Shown piece by piece: positions 36,290 to 44,693 of a DNA stretch of 64,000 nucleotides. The notes below the pieces were generated by a model. It was not told where the DNA came from. It was given only the letters and a program-made list of their open reading frames with translations, and searched no databases. The DNA is from a virus: positions 59,029 through 123,028 of the IMG/VR virus record IMGVR_UViG_3300025141_014429; one strand, written 5' to 3'. Every line of letters begins with the position of its first letter. Positions within the stretch are counted from its first letter, which is position 1. Both the position numbers and the translations under genes were made by a program.

Positions 36290-38371
36290 ATGTCAATTAA
36301 AAGAATCACAGGAAAAAATTTAAATAGAAGAAAGGTAAATGCCGCTGCTAGTCTAATAGGAAAGAGTAAAAAATTATCTGATAGAGTTATTGATCAAAGC
36401 CAATTAGAAAAAAAGATAGAAATAATGAATCTATCAGAGAATGTCGGTTATACTTCTTATACATCACGCGCTGTCCCCTCTGTAGACATTCCTGATCCGG
36501 ATGACATAAAACTAGAGTTTGTTTACAACTATTATACACCTGACGAAAGAGTCCAAAGACAAATAAGCAAAGAAGATCAAATTATTAATTTAAACTCGAG
36601 TGATGAAGCACAATTACTATATCAAATTACAAATGATAAAAAACCAAGATACATACGAATTGACTTTAAGCCGGCAAGATTCTTAAAAAATGATGATGAA
36701 TTAAATATTGCTGATGTTAATATTCTCGACAATTTAGATAAACTTTTTGTTGAAGGTGCAACTAGTTCAAAATATTTCTCAGGAACAGAGCTTGTTGATA
36801 CATTATCAGATCAAAATTTCTATAATTTAGGTGAGTTATCAGAATTTATTTTATCTACAAAAGAGGTAGACAACTCACCAAATTCTAATGCTCAAAAACT
36901 AGCAAAAAAAATTAAGTCAAATGATCTAAAAGGTAGTCATAAAAAATTGATAATGGATACGATGTCAGATTTGCAACCCAAAGGAATATCTTATGCCTCT
37001 TCTGATACTAGGAGAGAGCAAGTAGCTGCTGCATACGATTCTGCTGCAAGACAGTCTTTTTCTTTAAAGTTTAACAATTTATTCTTTTCAGATGTTATAG
37101 CATCAGGTAATCGCCAGGTATACTCAGTTTTTGAAGATGAATTAAGAGCATATACGACATCACCGTCAATAGCAGGTGAAATACAAGAAGAAGGCATTAA
37201 AAAAGTTAATCCTTCAAAGATATTTGAAGACGAATATGAATTTTATGGAAAACCAATAAGTTCTATTGTAATTAATCCTGCAAATGGAATAGAAAATATT
37301 GATACAAGACCTCGTTTTGCTGTCACAGGATACATAGTTCAACGTTTTGAAGTTTTAGAAAATGGTTCTTTAGATATTTTAGAACCTCTAATCATTGAAA
37401 ATCCAGATGCTACTTATGCTATTGATTCTAACATTCGTTATGGTGGGACTTATATATATAAGATAAGAACTGTTGCAATAGTAGAATCAATAGCAAAAAG
37501 AGTCAAAAGAAAGAGAACCGGTTCGACAACAGTACAATATGTTAGGTCAAAATTTCTATTAGCATCAGAAGGTGTCTCGGGAACAATTAATTGTATTGAA
37601 AATAATCCGCCACCGCATCCGGTAAATGTTAGATTTAGATATGACTATGAACACAGAAAACCTGTAGTTAGTTGGGAATTTCCAATTAATCCGACAAGAG
37701 ACATAGTAAAGTTTCAAGTTTTCAAGAGAAATTCAGTTAATGAAGCTTTTAAACTCCAAGTTGAATATGACTTTGATCAAAGTGTATTTAAGTCTTCATC
37801 TCTCGAAACGGGTTCAGGAAAGAGAATTGTTGAGATGCAATATCCTGTTTTGAATTTTATTGACAAAGGTTTTAAAGACGGTGACAGTTCTATTTATGCA
37901 ATTGCTGCAATTGATGCACATGGTATGACATCAAATTATTCAGAACAGTTTCAGATTCAATATAACAAATTTAAAAATACAATTGACAAAACATTCATAT
38001 CTCGAGGCGGAGCGCCAAAATCATATCCTAATCTCTATTTAGAAGTTGATACATTCCAAGATACAATGAAAAGTTCTGGAAAAGATCGAATGACAGTAGT
38101 TTTTGATCCCGAATACTACACAGTCACTAGAAAAGTAGAAAGAAAAAATAAGGAAGGAAAGGTAGTTTTTAGTCGAGAGTATGATTTAAAATTGATTGGA
38201 ATAGATCCGGATAATTCAACCTATAAAATACAAATTATTAATACAGATTTCCAACAATCCGAAAACGTAGACATATTTATAGGTGACTTAACGTCACCAC
38301 CACTTGAAGTACCTGCATCAAAGCTTTCTAAAAATAATCTGAGCTTTGAATTTGGTGTCAAGGTAGATTAA
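36290..38371 (+). CDS. Virion protein with FN3-like domain (693 aa)
   Basis: A 693-residue protein. Residues about 440-560 form a fibronectin-III-like module: PPPHPVNVRFRYDYEHRKPV, then VSWEFPINP, IVKFQVFKRN and SSIYAIAAIDAHGMTSNYSE, the classic FN3 strand order and ending. The first ~250 residues are mixed with helices. FN3 modules are frequent spacer or glycan-contact domains in tailed-phage baseplate and fibre proteins. It is the last gene of the run from 28196; a 57-base gap follows. It shares style with the 922-aa protein and may join it in the same structure. Confidence 0.62.
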   Translation: MSIKRITGKNLNRRKVNAAASLIGKSKKLSDRVIDQSQLEKKIEIMNLSENVGYTSYTSRAVPSVDIPDPDDIKLEFVYNYYTPDERVQRQISKEDQIINLNSSDEAQLLYQITNDKKPRYIRIDFKPARFLKNDDELNIADVNILDNLDKLFVEGATSSKYFSGTELVDTLSDQNFYNLGELSEFILSTKEVDNSPNSNAQKLAKKIKSNDLKGSHKKLIMDTMSDLQPKGISYASSDTRREQVAAAYDSAARQSFSLKFNNLFFSDVIASGNRQVYSVFEDELRAYTTSPSIAGEIQEEGIKKVNPSKIFEDEYEFYGKPISSIVINPANGIENIDTRPRFAVTGYIVQRFEVLENGSLDILEPLIIENPDATYAIDSNIRYGGTYIYKIRTVAIVESIAKRVKRKRTGSTTVQYVRSKFLLASEGVSGTINCIENNPPPHPVNVRFRYDYEHRKPVVSWEFPINPTRDIVKFQVFKRNSVNEAFKLQVEYDFDQSVFKSSSLETGSGKRIVEMQYPVLNFIDKGFKDGDSSIYAIAAIDAHGMTSNYSEQFQIQYNKFKNTIDKTFISRGGAPKSYPNLYLEVDTFQDTMKSSGKDRMTVVFDPEYYTVTRKVERKNKEGKVVFSREYDLKLIGIDPDNSTYKIQIINTDFQQSENVDIFIGDLTSPPLEVPASKLSKNNLSFEFGVKVD

Positions 38372-38428
38372 CACAATTCTTTTACTATTTTTTATTGTAG
38401 AGTATATTTATTGACAGGAGACTAACAC

Positions 38429-39136
38429 ATGGGTTTTTTAGATCACAGTACAAATAACATCATCGTAGACGCTGTGCTTACCGACAAGGGTCGAGCATCG
38501 CTAGCTAGGAATGATGGAAGTTTTAATTTATTTAAATTTGCACTATCAGATGATGAAGTGGATTATTCAATAATTCAACAGTACGGAAGGACTGTTGGAA
38601 AAGAAAAGATTGAAAAAAATACACCAATCATGGAAGCATTAACAATAGGTTCTTTATCTATGAAGAATAAGCTACTTTCTGCGTCTAATGAATTTTTAAC
38701 ACATCTTCCTGGTCTAACAATAGATACAGGAGGAACAGCAGTACTTTCTTTGACTACAAATACAACTAATAGTGCAACACTATCCAGCACTGTTACAGTC
38801 AATGTCAGCATTAAAAATTCTCAGAATTCTGCTATAGATAACGATCTTAGAGACTCAGAAATTAAAGTTGAAGTTAATGACTTATTTATATCACTGACAG
38901 GAAGAACACCTGACTTTAAGTATTCTGATAACATAGCATGTTATAGAGTTGGAACTACATCAAACGCAGATGGAAGTATATCAGCTAGTTTTACGATAGC
39001 AGTCAAATCCTTTTCTTCATCAATATTTAATACATATAGTGTTTCAACAGGTACATTTATAAGAACTTACATGTCAATTAAAGGCATGAATTCTGGTGTA
39101 TCTTCACAGAAAGAAATAAACATTAGTCAAACTTAG
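38429..39136 (+). CDS. Virion protein, short paralogue of the 28196 N-terminal module
   Basis: A 235-residue protein. The N-terminal module GFLDHSTNNIIVDAVLTDKG, then RASLAR, aligns in pattern with the start of the 352-aa protein encoded at 28196. The remaining ~180 residues are Ser/Thr-rich beta strands (LSLTTNTTNSATLSSTVTV) that end with an ISQT tail, resembling a small immunoglobulin-like or fibre-shaft fold. ACAGGAG (38415-38420) precedes the ATG. It opens a three-gene set of fibre-like proteins (38429, 39147, 40366). Function beyond virion structure is unknown. Confidence 0.58.
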   Translation: MGFLDHSTNNIIVDAVLTDKGRASLARNDGSFNLFKFALSDDEVDYSIIQQYGRTVGKEKIEKNTPIMEALTIGSLSMKNKLLSASNEFLTHLPGLTIDTGGTAVLSLTTNTTNSATLSSTVTVNVSIKNSQNSAIDNDLRDSEIKVEVNDLFISLTGRTPDFKYSDNIACYRVGTTSNADGSISASFTIAVKSFSSSIFNTYSVSTGTFIRTYMSIKGMNSGVSSQKEINISQT

Positions 39137-39146
39137 AGGGTAAACA

Positions 39147-40361
39147 GTGGCAACTTTTAAAACAATATCGAGCGCTGATATAAAATCAACCCGCTCTTAC
39201 TTAAATCAACTTGTAGATTTTGTTGAGAATGATATATCAGGTTCATCAACAAGAAAAAAATATAAAGTTTTTGTTACAGGTGGCATCGGTCCTGGTGTGA
39301 CTTCTAGCCTATTTCATACTATTTATGATCAAGACTACCAGCTTCAAACTGCTAATGCACTTTTTGACGTAACCCTAGGTCTTTATTCTGGCTCGAATGC
39401 TGTATCGTCTACAACTATCGGACAAGACTCTGCAGGTAAACTTCTTTTTCCGTCGTCTTCATTGATGATGCGTGAAAAAGTTAATATTTATAGACAGTTT
39501 GCACAGACACTTTTAGGAAATGCTGATCACGCTTTTGTTGCACCTTTTCAAACAGGTATCGACGGTTCATCTTTTGGGACTACAACAAGCGCAATTGGTG
39601 AGGCTCTATTTCTAACTCATAAAAGACTTTTTGTTCGTGATGGTATAAAAAGAGAAACTTTTGCAATGAGATTTTTTCAAAGTAGTTCTTATGGTGACTC
39701 CGGTGCAATTGAATATAATAATTTATCGCTAGACCCTCCAGATCATAGTGCATCAGGATCTTTTATTTATACAGATGTAGGATCAGCTACTTCAATAGAA
39801 AGATCACCAACAGGTGGCGATGTCGGTAATATTGTTGATGCATCTGATACTTCAAGAACACTTGGTTTAATGTTTTATCAGGAAGGTGTTACAGTTCTTG
39901 ATATGACAAAAATCATGTCAGGAAATCAGCATATGTCAGGTACTATTTCTGCTGTAAACGCATCTGGAAATGAAGTAGTTTCAAATCCACTTATACCAGG
40001 TTTTGTAACTTCTGGTTCTATAGATGACATTCTAGATCATATAACAGAAACAAGATTTGGAAGCGGCTCTAATACAGTCATGACATATCAAAATAATACA
40101 CAAATTAATTCTACTTTAGTATTTTGTCGTGCAACAGCAGATGAATTTAATTATTCTACTAATCCGACTTATACAGATGCAAATGGAAGAATCATTGTTA
40201 TCGATGAGACACAACAGAATATACAGAAGGCCTTTTCATTCGTGTCAACCGTTGGCCTATTTGATGCAAATGATGAATTACTTGCTGTTGCTAAGCTAAG
40301 TCGACCTGTAGAGAAAAATGATGAAAAAGATCTGACATTTAGAGTGAGGTTGGACTTTTAA
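39147..40361 (+). CDS. Tail fibre-like protein with shared C-terminal module
   Basis: A 404-residue protein starting with GTG at 39147, with GAGGG about 8 bases upstream. The N-terminal region has FKTISSADIKSTRSYLNQLV, and the middle is Gly/Ser/Thr-rich. The last ~45 residues (TVGLFDANDELLAVAKLSRP, then VEKNDEKDLTFRVRLDF) share a pattern with the end of the next protein (TGINVHDDNLNVIMRANLAQ, then PVIKRDDDGFLFKIKKDF). This closing beta hairpin is common in T4-like marine tail proteins. It is probably a fibre or a component of a fibre-baseplate joint. There is no enzymatic motif. Confidence 0.6.
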   Translation: MATFKTISSADIKSTRSYLNQLVDFVENDISGSSTRKKYKVFVTGGIGPGVTSSLFHTIYDQDYQLQTANALFDVTLGLYSGSNAVSSTTIGQDSAGKLLFPSSSLMMREKVNIYRQFAQTLLGNADHAFVAPFQTGIDGSSFGTTTSAIGEALFLTHKRLFVRDGIKRETFAMRFFQSSSYGDSGAIEYNNLSLDPPDHSASGSFIYTDVGSATSIERSPTGGDVGNIVDASDTSRTLGLMFYQEGVTVLDMTKIMSGNQHMSGTISAVNASGNEVVSNPLIPGFVTSGSIDDILDHITETRFGSGSNTVMTYQNNTQINSTLVFCRATADEFNYSTNPTYTDANGRIIVIDETQQNIQKAFSFVSTVGLFDANDELLAVAKLSRPVEKNDEKDLTFRVRLDF

Positions 40362-40365
40362 TGTT

Positions 40366-42840
40366 ATGTCATTCACTAGTATTACAAAAGATCTTTTCGA
40401 AAATACGAGCATAACCCTTAAGCCTGAAGTTCATTTTATATCTTCTTCTGCAGGCGTAACGGGTTCTGCACAAGTTTCTGCGCTAGTTATGGGAAAGTCT
40501 CCAGGATCAAGCGGTATCAAAGATATAATTAAACCACCTCCTGATAGCGGTCTAGGTTCACTAGTACTTAATGCTCCCGGGTATGATGAGGGAGACTACG
40601 AAGTCTTAACTTTGATTAAAAGTGCTGGTCATGTAGTAAACAAGATAAGATCACAGGGATTGTCATCTGCAGATATTAGCGGCTTTATAAATAGATATCT
40701 TGAAGCTGTCAATGATGCACCTCATTCTTTAAAACATCAAAAAGCAATTGATGTTTTTAGATTTGATCCACCTGTAACAAAATTTCAAAAAAATTCTGCA
40801 GTAAAAAATAACATTAGAAAAGTTTTAATGCCTTATCATAGGGTTCGATATCAAAATTGTGAATTTTCATATTCAAATTATCACACACTTAATTTTTTCA
40901 CAGGTTCAATTTTTCCAACTTCTTCTTGCTTGATATATCCTAATAAGTCACTAAAAACAGGAAAAATGGGTATATATAATCCAAGCGGATCTTTTACATT
41001 AGACTTTTGGATCAATCCCAGGTACCAATTTGACAAGGGCACAGAGATTAAGGCAGGAACTATATTTCATATGTCTTCATCAATTGCACTGTCACTATTA
41101 TCTGGGTCAAGTGTGGACAGTCAAGGTAAAATAGATAAGTATCGTTTATTACTCCAGCTAAGTCATAGTGCTGACAAATCACCAAGTTCTTTTGACCCAA
41201 ATAGTTTGTCAGGAATTTATCCAGATGATTTAGTTTTTGCATCTGAAGATAACGCTCTAGAACAAAATAAGTGGCATCACGTCTCAGTAAGGTGGGGCGG
41301 ATTAAATATAAATGATGCTTCAGGTAGTATTGTAATTGATGAAATCAATAATCAGGGCGGGTCGGGAACAAATACAGAGACAACCTTTAATATTCCTTCC
41401 TCTTCTGTAATTCAAGATAACTTTGATGCTATATTTCTAGGTAATTTCTATGATGGCCCCAACTTAAATGTAGGTTCCGGAGACGCAGTAGTAGAATTTT
41501 TTAATTCTAACGCATCAAGTGCAGAAGGAGTAACATTTATGGGTGGGGCGTCAGATCCATCTGTAGCTGACAGAAGTTTAGCACATCCGCTTAATGCTGA
41601 AATTCATGATATTAAGCTATATAATAAATATTTATTCAATACAGAATTAGATGAAGTACATAACAAAGGTCCTGTATCAAAAGATGACCCTAGCGGATTG
41701 ATATTCTATGTGCCTCCTTTTTATCAGATGGAAACAAGAAAAAGAGATGTACTTGTTACACCGTTCCAAAAGATAGTCGGGACAACAGGTGATCCATTCA
41801 ATGTTTCTTTTTCATTTGGTGTTGGCGGAAAATTAATAAATCTAGAGAATTTTACTAGAGAATTAATTCATGGAGAGTTTCCTCGTCTATACCATTTGAC
41901 TGCATCTATAATTAATAAGACTATAGAAAATATAACCGCAGATGAATACGTTTACGGAGAAATTCCTTACGCTAAATTGAGTACTGCTGGAGTTACTCAT
42001 AATTCCGGATCGATTGGAAAAAGAAACTTTACAATTCTTCCAAATGACAATGGTCAGTTTAGACCTAATTACTTTCCTGTTATAACTAGCTCTAATGCTT
42101 TGGTTTCTTTTAAAACGCCGGGAGGCGGAACAGATTATTCAAACATTAGTCTAGAGAATCTAATACCTACATCATCACTTTATAAAGGGTTGATTTTCCA
42201 AACAGGCAGTATATTTGAGCAAATTGTTGGTTCTTCACCTGAAAACCCAGGTGTAGCTCCAGGAGCAGTTCTTACAATAGCACAGCGTACACGAGATTTA
42301 AGTTCTAATGAGATCGTTGTATTTGATATATCAAATCTTTACTATGGGAACAGAATTCATCCTGGATCATTTATCGCAACAGATGAAGCGCTTACAGGGT
42401 CAAGAGGTTTGATCAATTTGACATTCAAAGACAATGGTATTGGTGGTTTATATAGGGCAAATTGCCTAACAACACAAGCATCTTTTGCTAATCATGGTAA
42501 TATATTCTATGACGAAGGTATTGCAGTAATCAAGACGCCTCATGCTTTTTACTTTGCTAAAGACAAGACAGATCTTAAGTTTAAGGGTGAGCATAATATG
42601 CATGTTATGACACTAAATGCATTCTGCCCACAAGGATTATTTAACTCTTCATCAAATCCGCAGTATAAATTACTATCAGCATCAAACGATACAAACGACG
42701 ATAATTCAAAATTTGTATACATTACAGGCATCAATGTTCACGATGACAATCTTAATGTAATCATGAGAGCAAACTTAGCGCAGCCTGTAATAAAACGTGA
42801 TGATGATGGTTTTCTGTTTAAAATAAAAAAGGATTTTTAA
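40366..42840 (+). CDS. Tail fibre-like protein with LamG-like domain
   Basis: An 824-residue protein. Residues about 200-425 show a LamG/concanavalin-like fold: SGSFTLDFWINPRYQF, then WHHVSVRWGG and HPLNAEIHDIKLYNKYLFNT, the usual first, middle and last strands. The C-terminus carries the same closing module as the preceding 404-aa protein. ATG 40366 is chosen rather than ATG 40361, because only the former opens this frame. The stop shares its last A with the resolvase ATG at 42840. LamG modules bind carbohydrates or mediate self-association; a receptor-binding or adsorption role is a reasonable inference. Confidence 0.65.
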   Translation: MSFTSITKDLFENTSITLKPEVHFISSSAGVTGSAQVSALVMGKSPGSSGIKDIIKPPPDSGLGSLVLNAPGYDEGDYEVLTLIKSAGHVVNKIRSQGLSSADISGFINRYLEAVNDAPHSLKHQKAIDVFRFDPPVTKFQKNSAVKNNIRKVLMPYHRVRYQNCEFSYSNYHTLNFFTGSIFPTSSCLIYPNKSLKTGKMGIYNPSGSFTLDFWINPRYQFDKGTEIKAGTIFHMSSSIALSLLSGSSVDSQGKIDKYRLLLQLSHSADKSPSSFDPNSLSGIYPDDLVFASEDNALEQNKWHHVSVRWGGLNINDASGSIVIDEINNQGGSGTNTETTFNIPSSSVIQDNFDAIFLGNFYDGPNLNVGSGDAVVEFFNSNASSAEGVTFMGGASDPSVADRSLAHPLNAEIHDIKLYNKYLFNTELDEVHNKGPVSKDDPSGLIFYVPPFYQMETRKRDVLVTPFQKIVGTTGDPFNVSFSFGVGGKLINLENFTRELIHGEFPRLYHLTASIINKTIENITADEYVYGEIPYAKLSTAGVTHNSGSIGKRNFTILPNDNGQFRPNYFPVITSSNALVSFKTPGGGTDYSNISLENLIPTSSLYKGLIFQTGSIFEQIVGSSPENPGVAPGAVLTIAQRTRDLSSNEIVVFDISNLYYGNRIHPGSFIATDEALTGSRGLINLTFKDNGIGGLYRANCLTTQASFANHGNIFYDEGIAVIKTPHAFYFAKDKTDLKFKGEHNMHVMTLNAFCPQGLFNSSSNPQYKLLSASNDTNDDNSKFVYITGINVHDDNLNVIMRANLAQPVIKRDDDGFLFKIKKDF

Positions 42841-43397
42841 TGATACTTGCACTCGACATATCAACATCTTGTACAGGTTGGTGTGTGTTTGACGAGGATG
42901 GACTTAAGGGATCAGGATACATTGACCTTAGTAAACATAAAGGAATGTATGCAAAAGCTGGTAAAGTTAAAACAGAGCTGCTTTATTTAACTGTTTTGTA
43001 TCCTTTTAGAAAAGTTGTTGTTGAAGAAAACTTACAAGCATTTCGTCCCGGTCTTTCTTCTGCAAAAACACTTATGACGCTGGCACAATTTAATGGTGTA
43101 ATTAGATGGATATGCCATTCAGATTTAAACACAGAAGTTGAATCTATTAACGTAAATACTGCAAGAAAAACAGCAGGAATAAAAATAGATAGAAAGTCAA
43201 AAAAGAAAACCAAGGAGCAGGTTTGGGAGTGGGTTAAGGTTATTAACAATAGCGATCAAATCAAAATCCAGTGGCCGTACAAGACACTTAAAAGCGGGCC
43301 TAATAAAGGTAAGATAAGATTATGTAATGAAGCCTTTGATGTAGCTGATGCTTATGTTATTGGAAAGAGTTATTTTTTATTGAAAAATGACGAGTAG
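42840..43397 (+). CDS. RuvC-like Holliday junction resolvase
   Basis: A 185-residue RNase H-fold nuclease. The RuvC acidic residues are in place: D6 in LALDISTSCTG, E62-E63 in VVVEEN, and D167 and D170 in FDVADAYVIG near the C-terminus. The spacing and the STSCTGW segment fit bacterial and phage RuvC-like resolvases, which cut four-way junctions symmetrically. T4 uses an unrelated endonuclease VII (gp49), so this is an alternative solution for debranching replicative DNA before packaging. It is translated by TAATG coupling to the fibre gene upstream and precedes the primase; a promoter sits at its 3' end. Confidence 0.82.
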   Translation: MILALDISTSCTGWCVFDEDGLKGSGYIDLSKHKGMYAKAGKVKTELLYLTVLYPFRKVVVEENLQAFRPGLSSAKTLMTLAQFNGVIRWICHSDLNTEVESINVNTARKTAGIKIDRKSKKKTKEQVWEWVKVINNSDQIKIQWPYKTLKSGPNKGKIRLCNEAFDVADAYVIGKSYFLLKNDE

Positions 43398-43408
43398 TAT
43401 GTTATAAT
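43380..43408 (+). promoter_or_regulatory. Sigma70-like promoter for the primase gene (near-leaderless)
   Basis: TTGAAA (43380-43385), 17 bases, then TATAAT (43403-43408). A start about 7 bases downstream would fall at or next to the ATG at 43416, giving an mRNA with almost no leader. There is no AGGAG before that ATG. Confidence 0.7.
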
Positions 43409-43415
43409 TTGTAAT

Positions 43416-44375
43416 ATGCAAACAATAACATCAAAAATTGAATTTATCACAGGACATTTTGGAGAATGTGATGTTAGTCGCGATGGTACTAACGTAGCTG
43501 TAAAATGTCCTAGTTGTGGTAAAGAAAACAAGAAAAAGCTATCTATTTGTCTCGAAACTTGGCGATATCATTGCTGGGTTTGTGGTATGAAAGGAAAAAA
43601 CCTTTATAAACCAATTAGAGACTTTAGAGGTGCAGATTATGCCAGAGAATATTCTAAGTTATATAATCTTAATAATGAAGATGATGAATCTGCACCTGAA
43701 ATTATTAGAGTTAAATTACCAAAAGACTATATGATGATAGCACCTAATCTCAAGTGCAAAGATCCTGATTTTAGATCTGTTTTAAAGTATTTGCGGAGCA
43801 GAGGTGTTACTGATGAAAAACTTTGGCAGCATAAGATAGGTACATGTATAACTGGAGGCTACTGGAATAGGCGCGTTATTTTTCCTTCTTTTGATGAAAA
43901 GCAAGAATTAAATTACTATGTAAGTAGAGCTATTGATGAAAAAACAAAGCCAAAATACGTAAATGCAAAAGTCAAAAAACGTGATGTTATCTTTGATGAA
44001 ATAAGAATAGACTGGGACAAAGAACTGATAATCGTTGAAGGTGTTTTTGATATGATTAAATGTAATCATAATGTTACCTGCCTTTTAGGAAGTGACATGT
44101 CAATAAAACATTCTATTTTCCAAAAAATTATCCAAAATCAAACACCTGTAGCATTAGCTTTAGATGAAGATGTAAAAGACAAGACTTATAAAATTGCTAA
44201 TTTATTATTTACGTATGGTATTGAAGTTAGAATTATCAATACAGAAGGTGTTGAGGATGTAGGTGAAATGAGTGTTGAAGAATTTAATCAAAGACTAGTT
44301 GAGGCAGATAATTATAATGGAGACTCTAAGATTAGCTATCTAATAGATAGTATAAAATCAGGATCTATTTTCTAG
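43416..44375 (+). CDS. DNA primase (zinc ribbon plus TOPRIM)
   Basis: A 319-residue DnaG-type primase. The zinc ribbon has C31-x2-C34 in CPSCGK and C53-x2-C56 in CWVCG. The TOPRIM catalytic core has E208 in IIVEGVFDM and D250-x-D252 in ALALDEDVKD. No helicase domain follows, so like T4 gp61 it must work with a separate helicase, which is outside this window. It synthesises RNA primers for lagging-strand replication. It has its own sigma70-like promoter, and is followed 8 bases later by a small zinc-motif protein and then the PAP2-Fic gene, so the three may form one transcript. Confidence 0.85.
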   Translation: MQTITSKIEFITGHFGECDVSRDGTNVAVKCPSCGKENKKKLSICLETWRYHCWVCGMKGKNLYKPIRDFRGADYAREYSKLYNLNNEDDESAPEIIRVKLPKDYMMIAPNLKCKDPDFRSVLKYLRSRGVTDEKLWQHKIGTCITGGYWNRRVIFPSFDEKQELNYYVSRAIDEKTKPKYVNAKVKKRDVIFDEIRIDWDKELIIVEGVFDMIKCNHNVTCLLGSDMSIKHSIFQKIIQNQTPVALALDEDVKDKTYKIANLLFTYGIEVRIINTEGVEDVGEMSVEEFNQRLVEADNYNGDSKISYLIDSIKSGSIF

Positions 44376-44383
44376 GAGGGACT

Positions 44384-44677
44384 GTGAAAAATTTGTCTGT
44401 ACAAAAATTAAGAAAAATAATATTAGAAGAAATGCAATCTATGCTAAATGATGACGTTCTATTTTCTCTTGACCAATTACCCACGTCAGGCACAGGTAGG
44501 GTTAGTTATGATAATGATGACATGTCATATCCGCATGATGAAGAAGAGGAATCAGGAGAAATTGGTTCTTGTATAAGTTGTGGCGGTCAATATGACCAAA
44601 AAACTCCTTGCGGTGAACATCCAGCAGACGATGATATTGACAGCGTAGTTAATCACATAATGGATCTCTTAAGCTAG
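44384..44677 (+). CDS. Small acidic protein with LRKIILEEM N-terminus and Cys/His motif
   Basis: A 97-residue protein starting at GTG 44384 after a strong AGGAGGG. Residues 5-18 form an amphipathic helix (SVQKLRKIILEEMQSML), a pattern repeated in two other small proteins near the head genes (57781 and 58346). The middle is very acidic (HDEEEESGE). Near residues 63-79 come C-x2-C-x9-C-x2-H (CISCGG ... PCGEH), which could bind zinc. It lies immediately upstream of the PAP2-Fic gene. I do not recognise a family; a head-packaged or regulatory protein is possible. Confidence 0.6.
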   Translation: MKNLSVQKLRKIILEEMQSMLNDDVLFSLDQLPTSGTGRVSYDNDDMSYPHDEEEESGEIGSCISCGGQYDQKTPCGEHPADDDIDSVVNHIMDLLS

Positions 44678-44693
44678 AAATTGGGTACGAAAT

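Noticed and set aside
38372-38428. AT-rich gap with TATATTTATT considered as a late promoter
   Set aside because: It matches the late box only loosely and in an orientation closer to the reverse complement; not better than background in this AT-rich DNA.
44384-44677. Considered as a classical Fic antitoxin (VbhA/Phd-like)
   Set aside because: No S/T-x3-E-G/N inhibitory helix is present and the Fic protein carries its own such helix; kept only as a possible partner.
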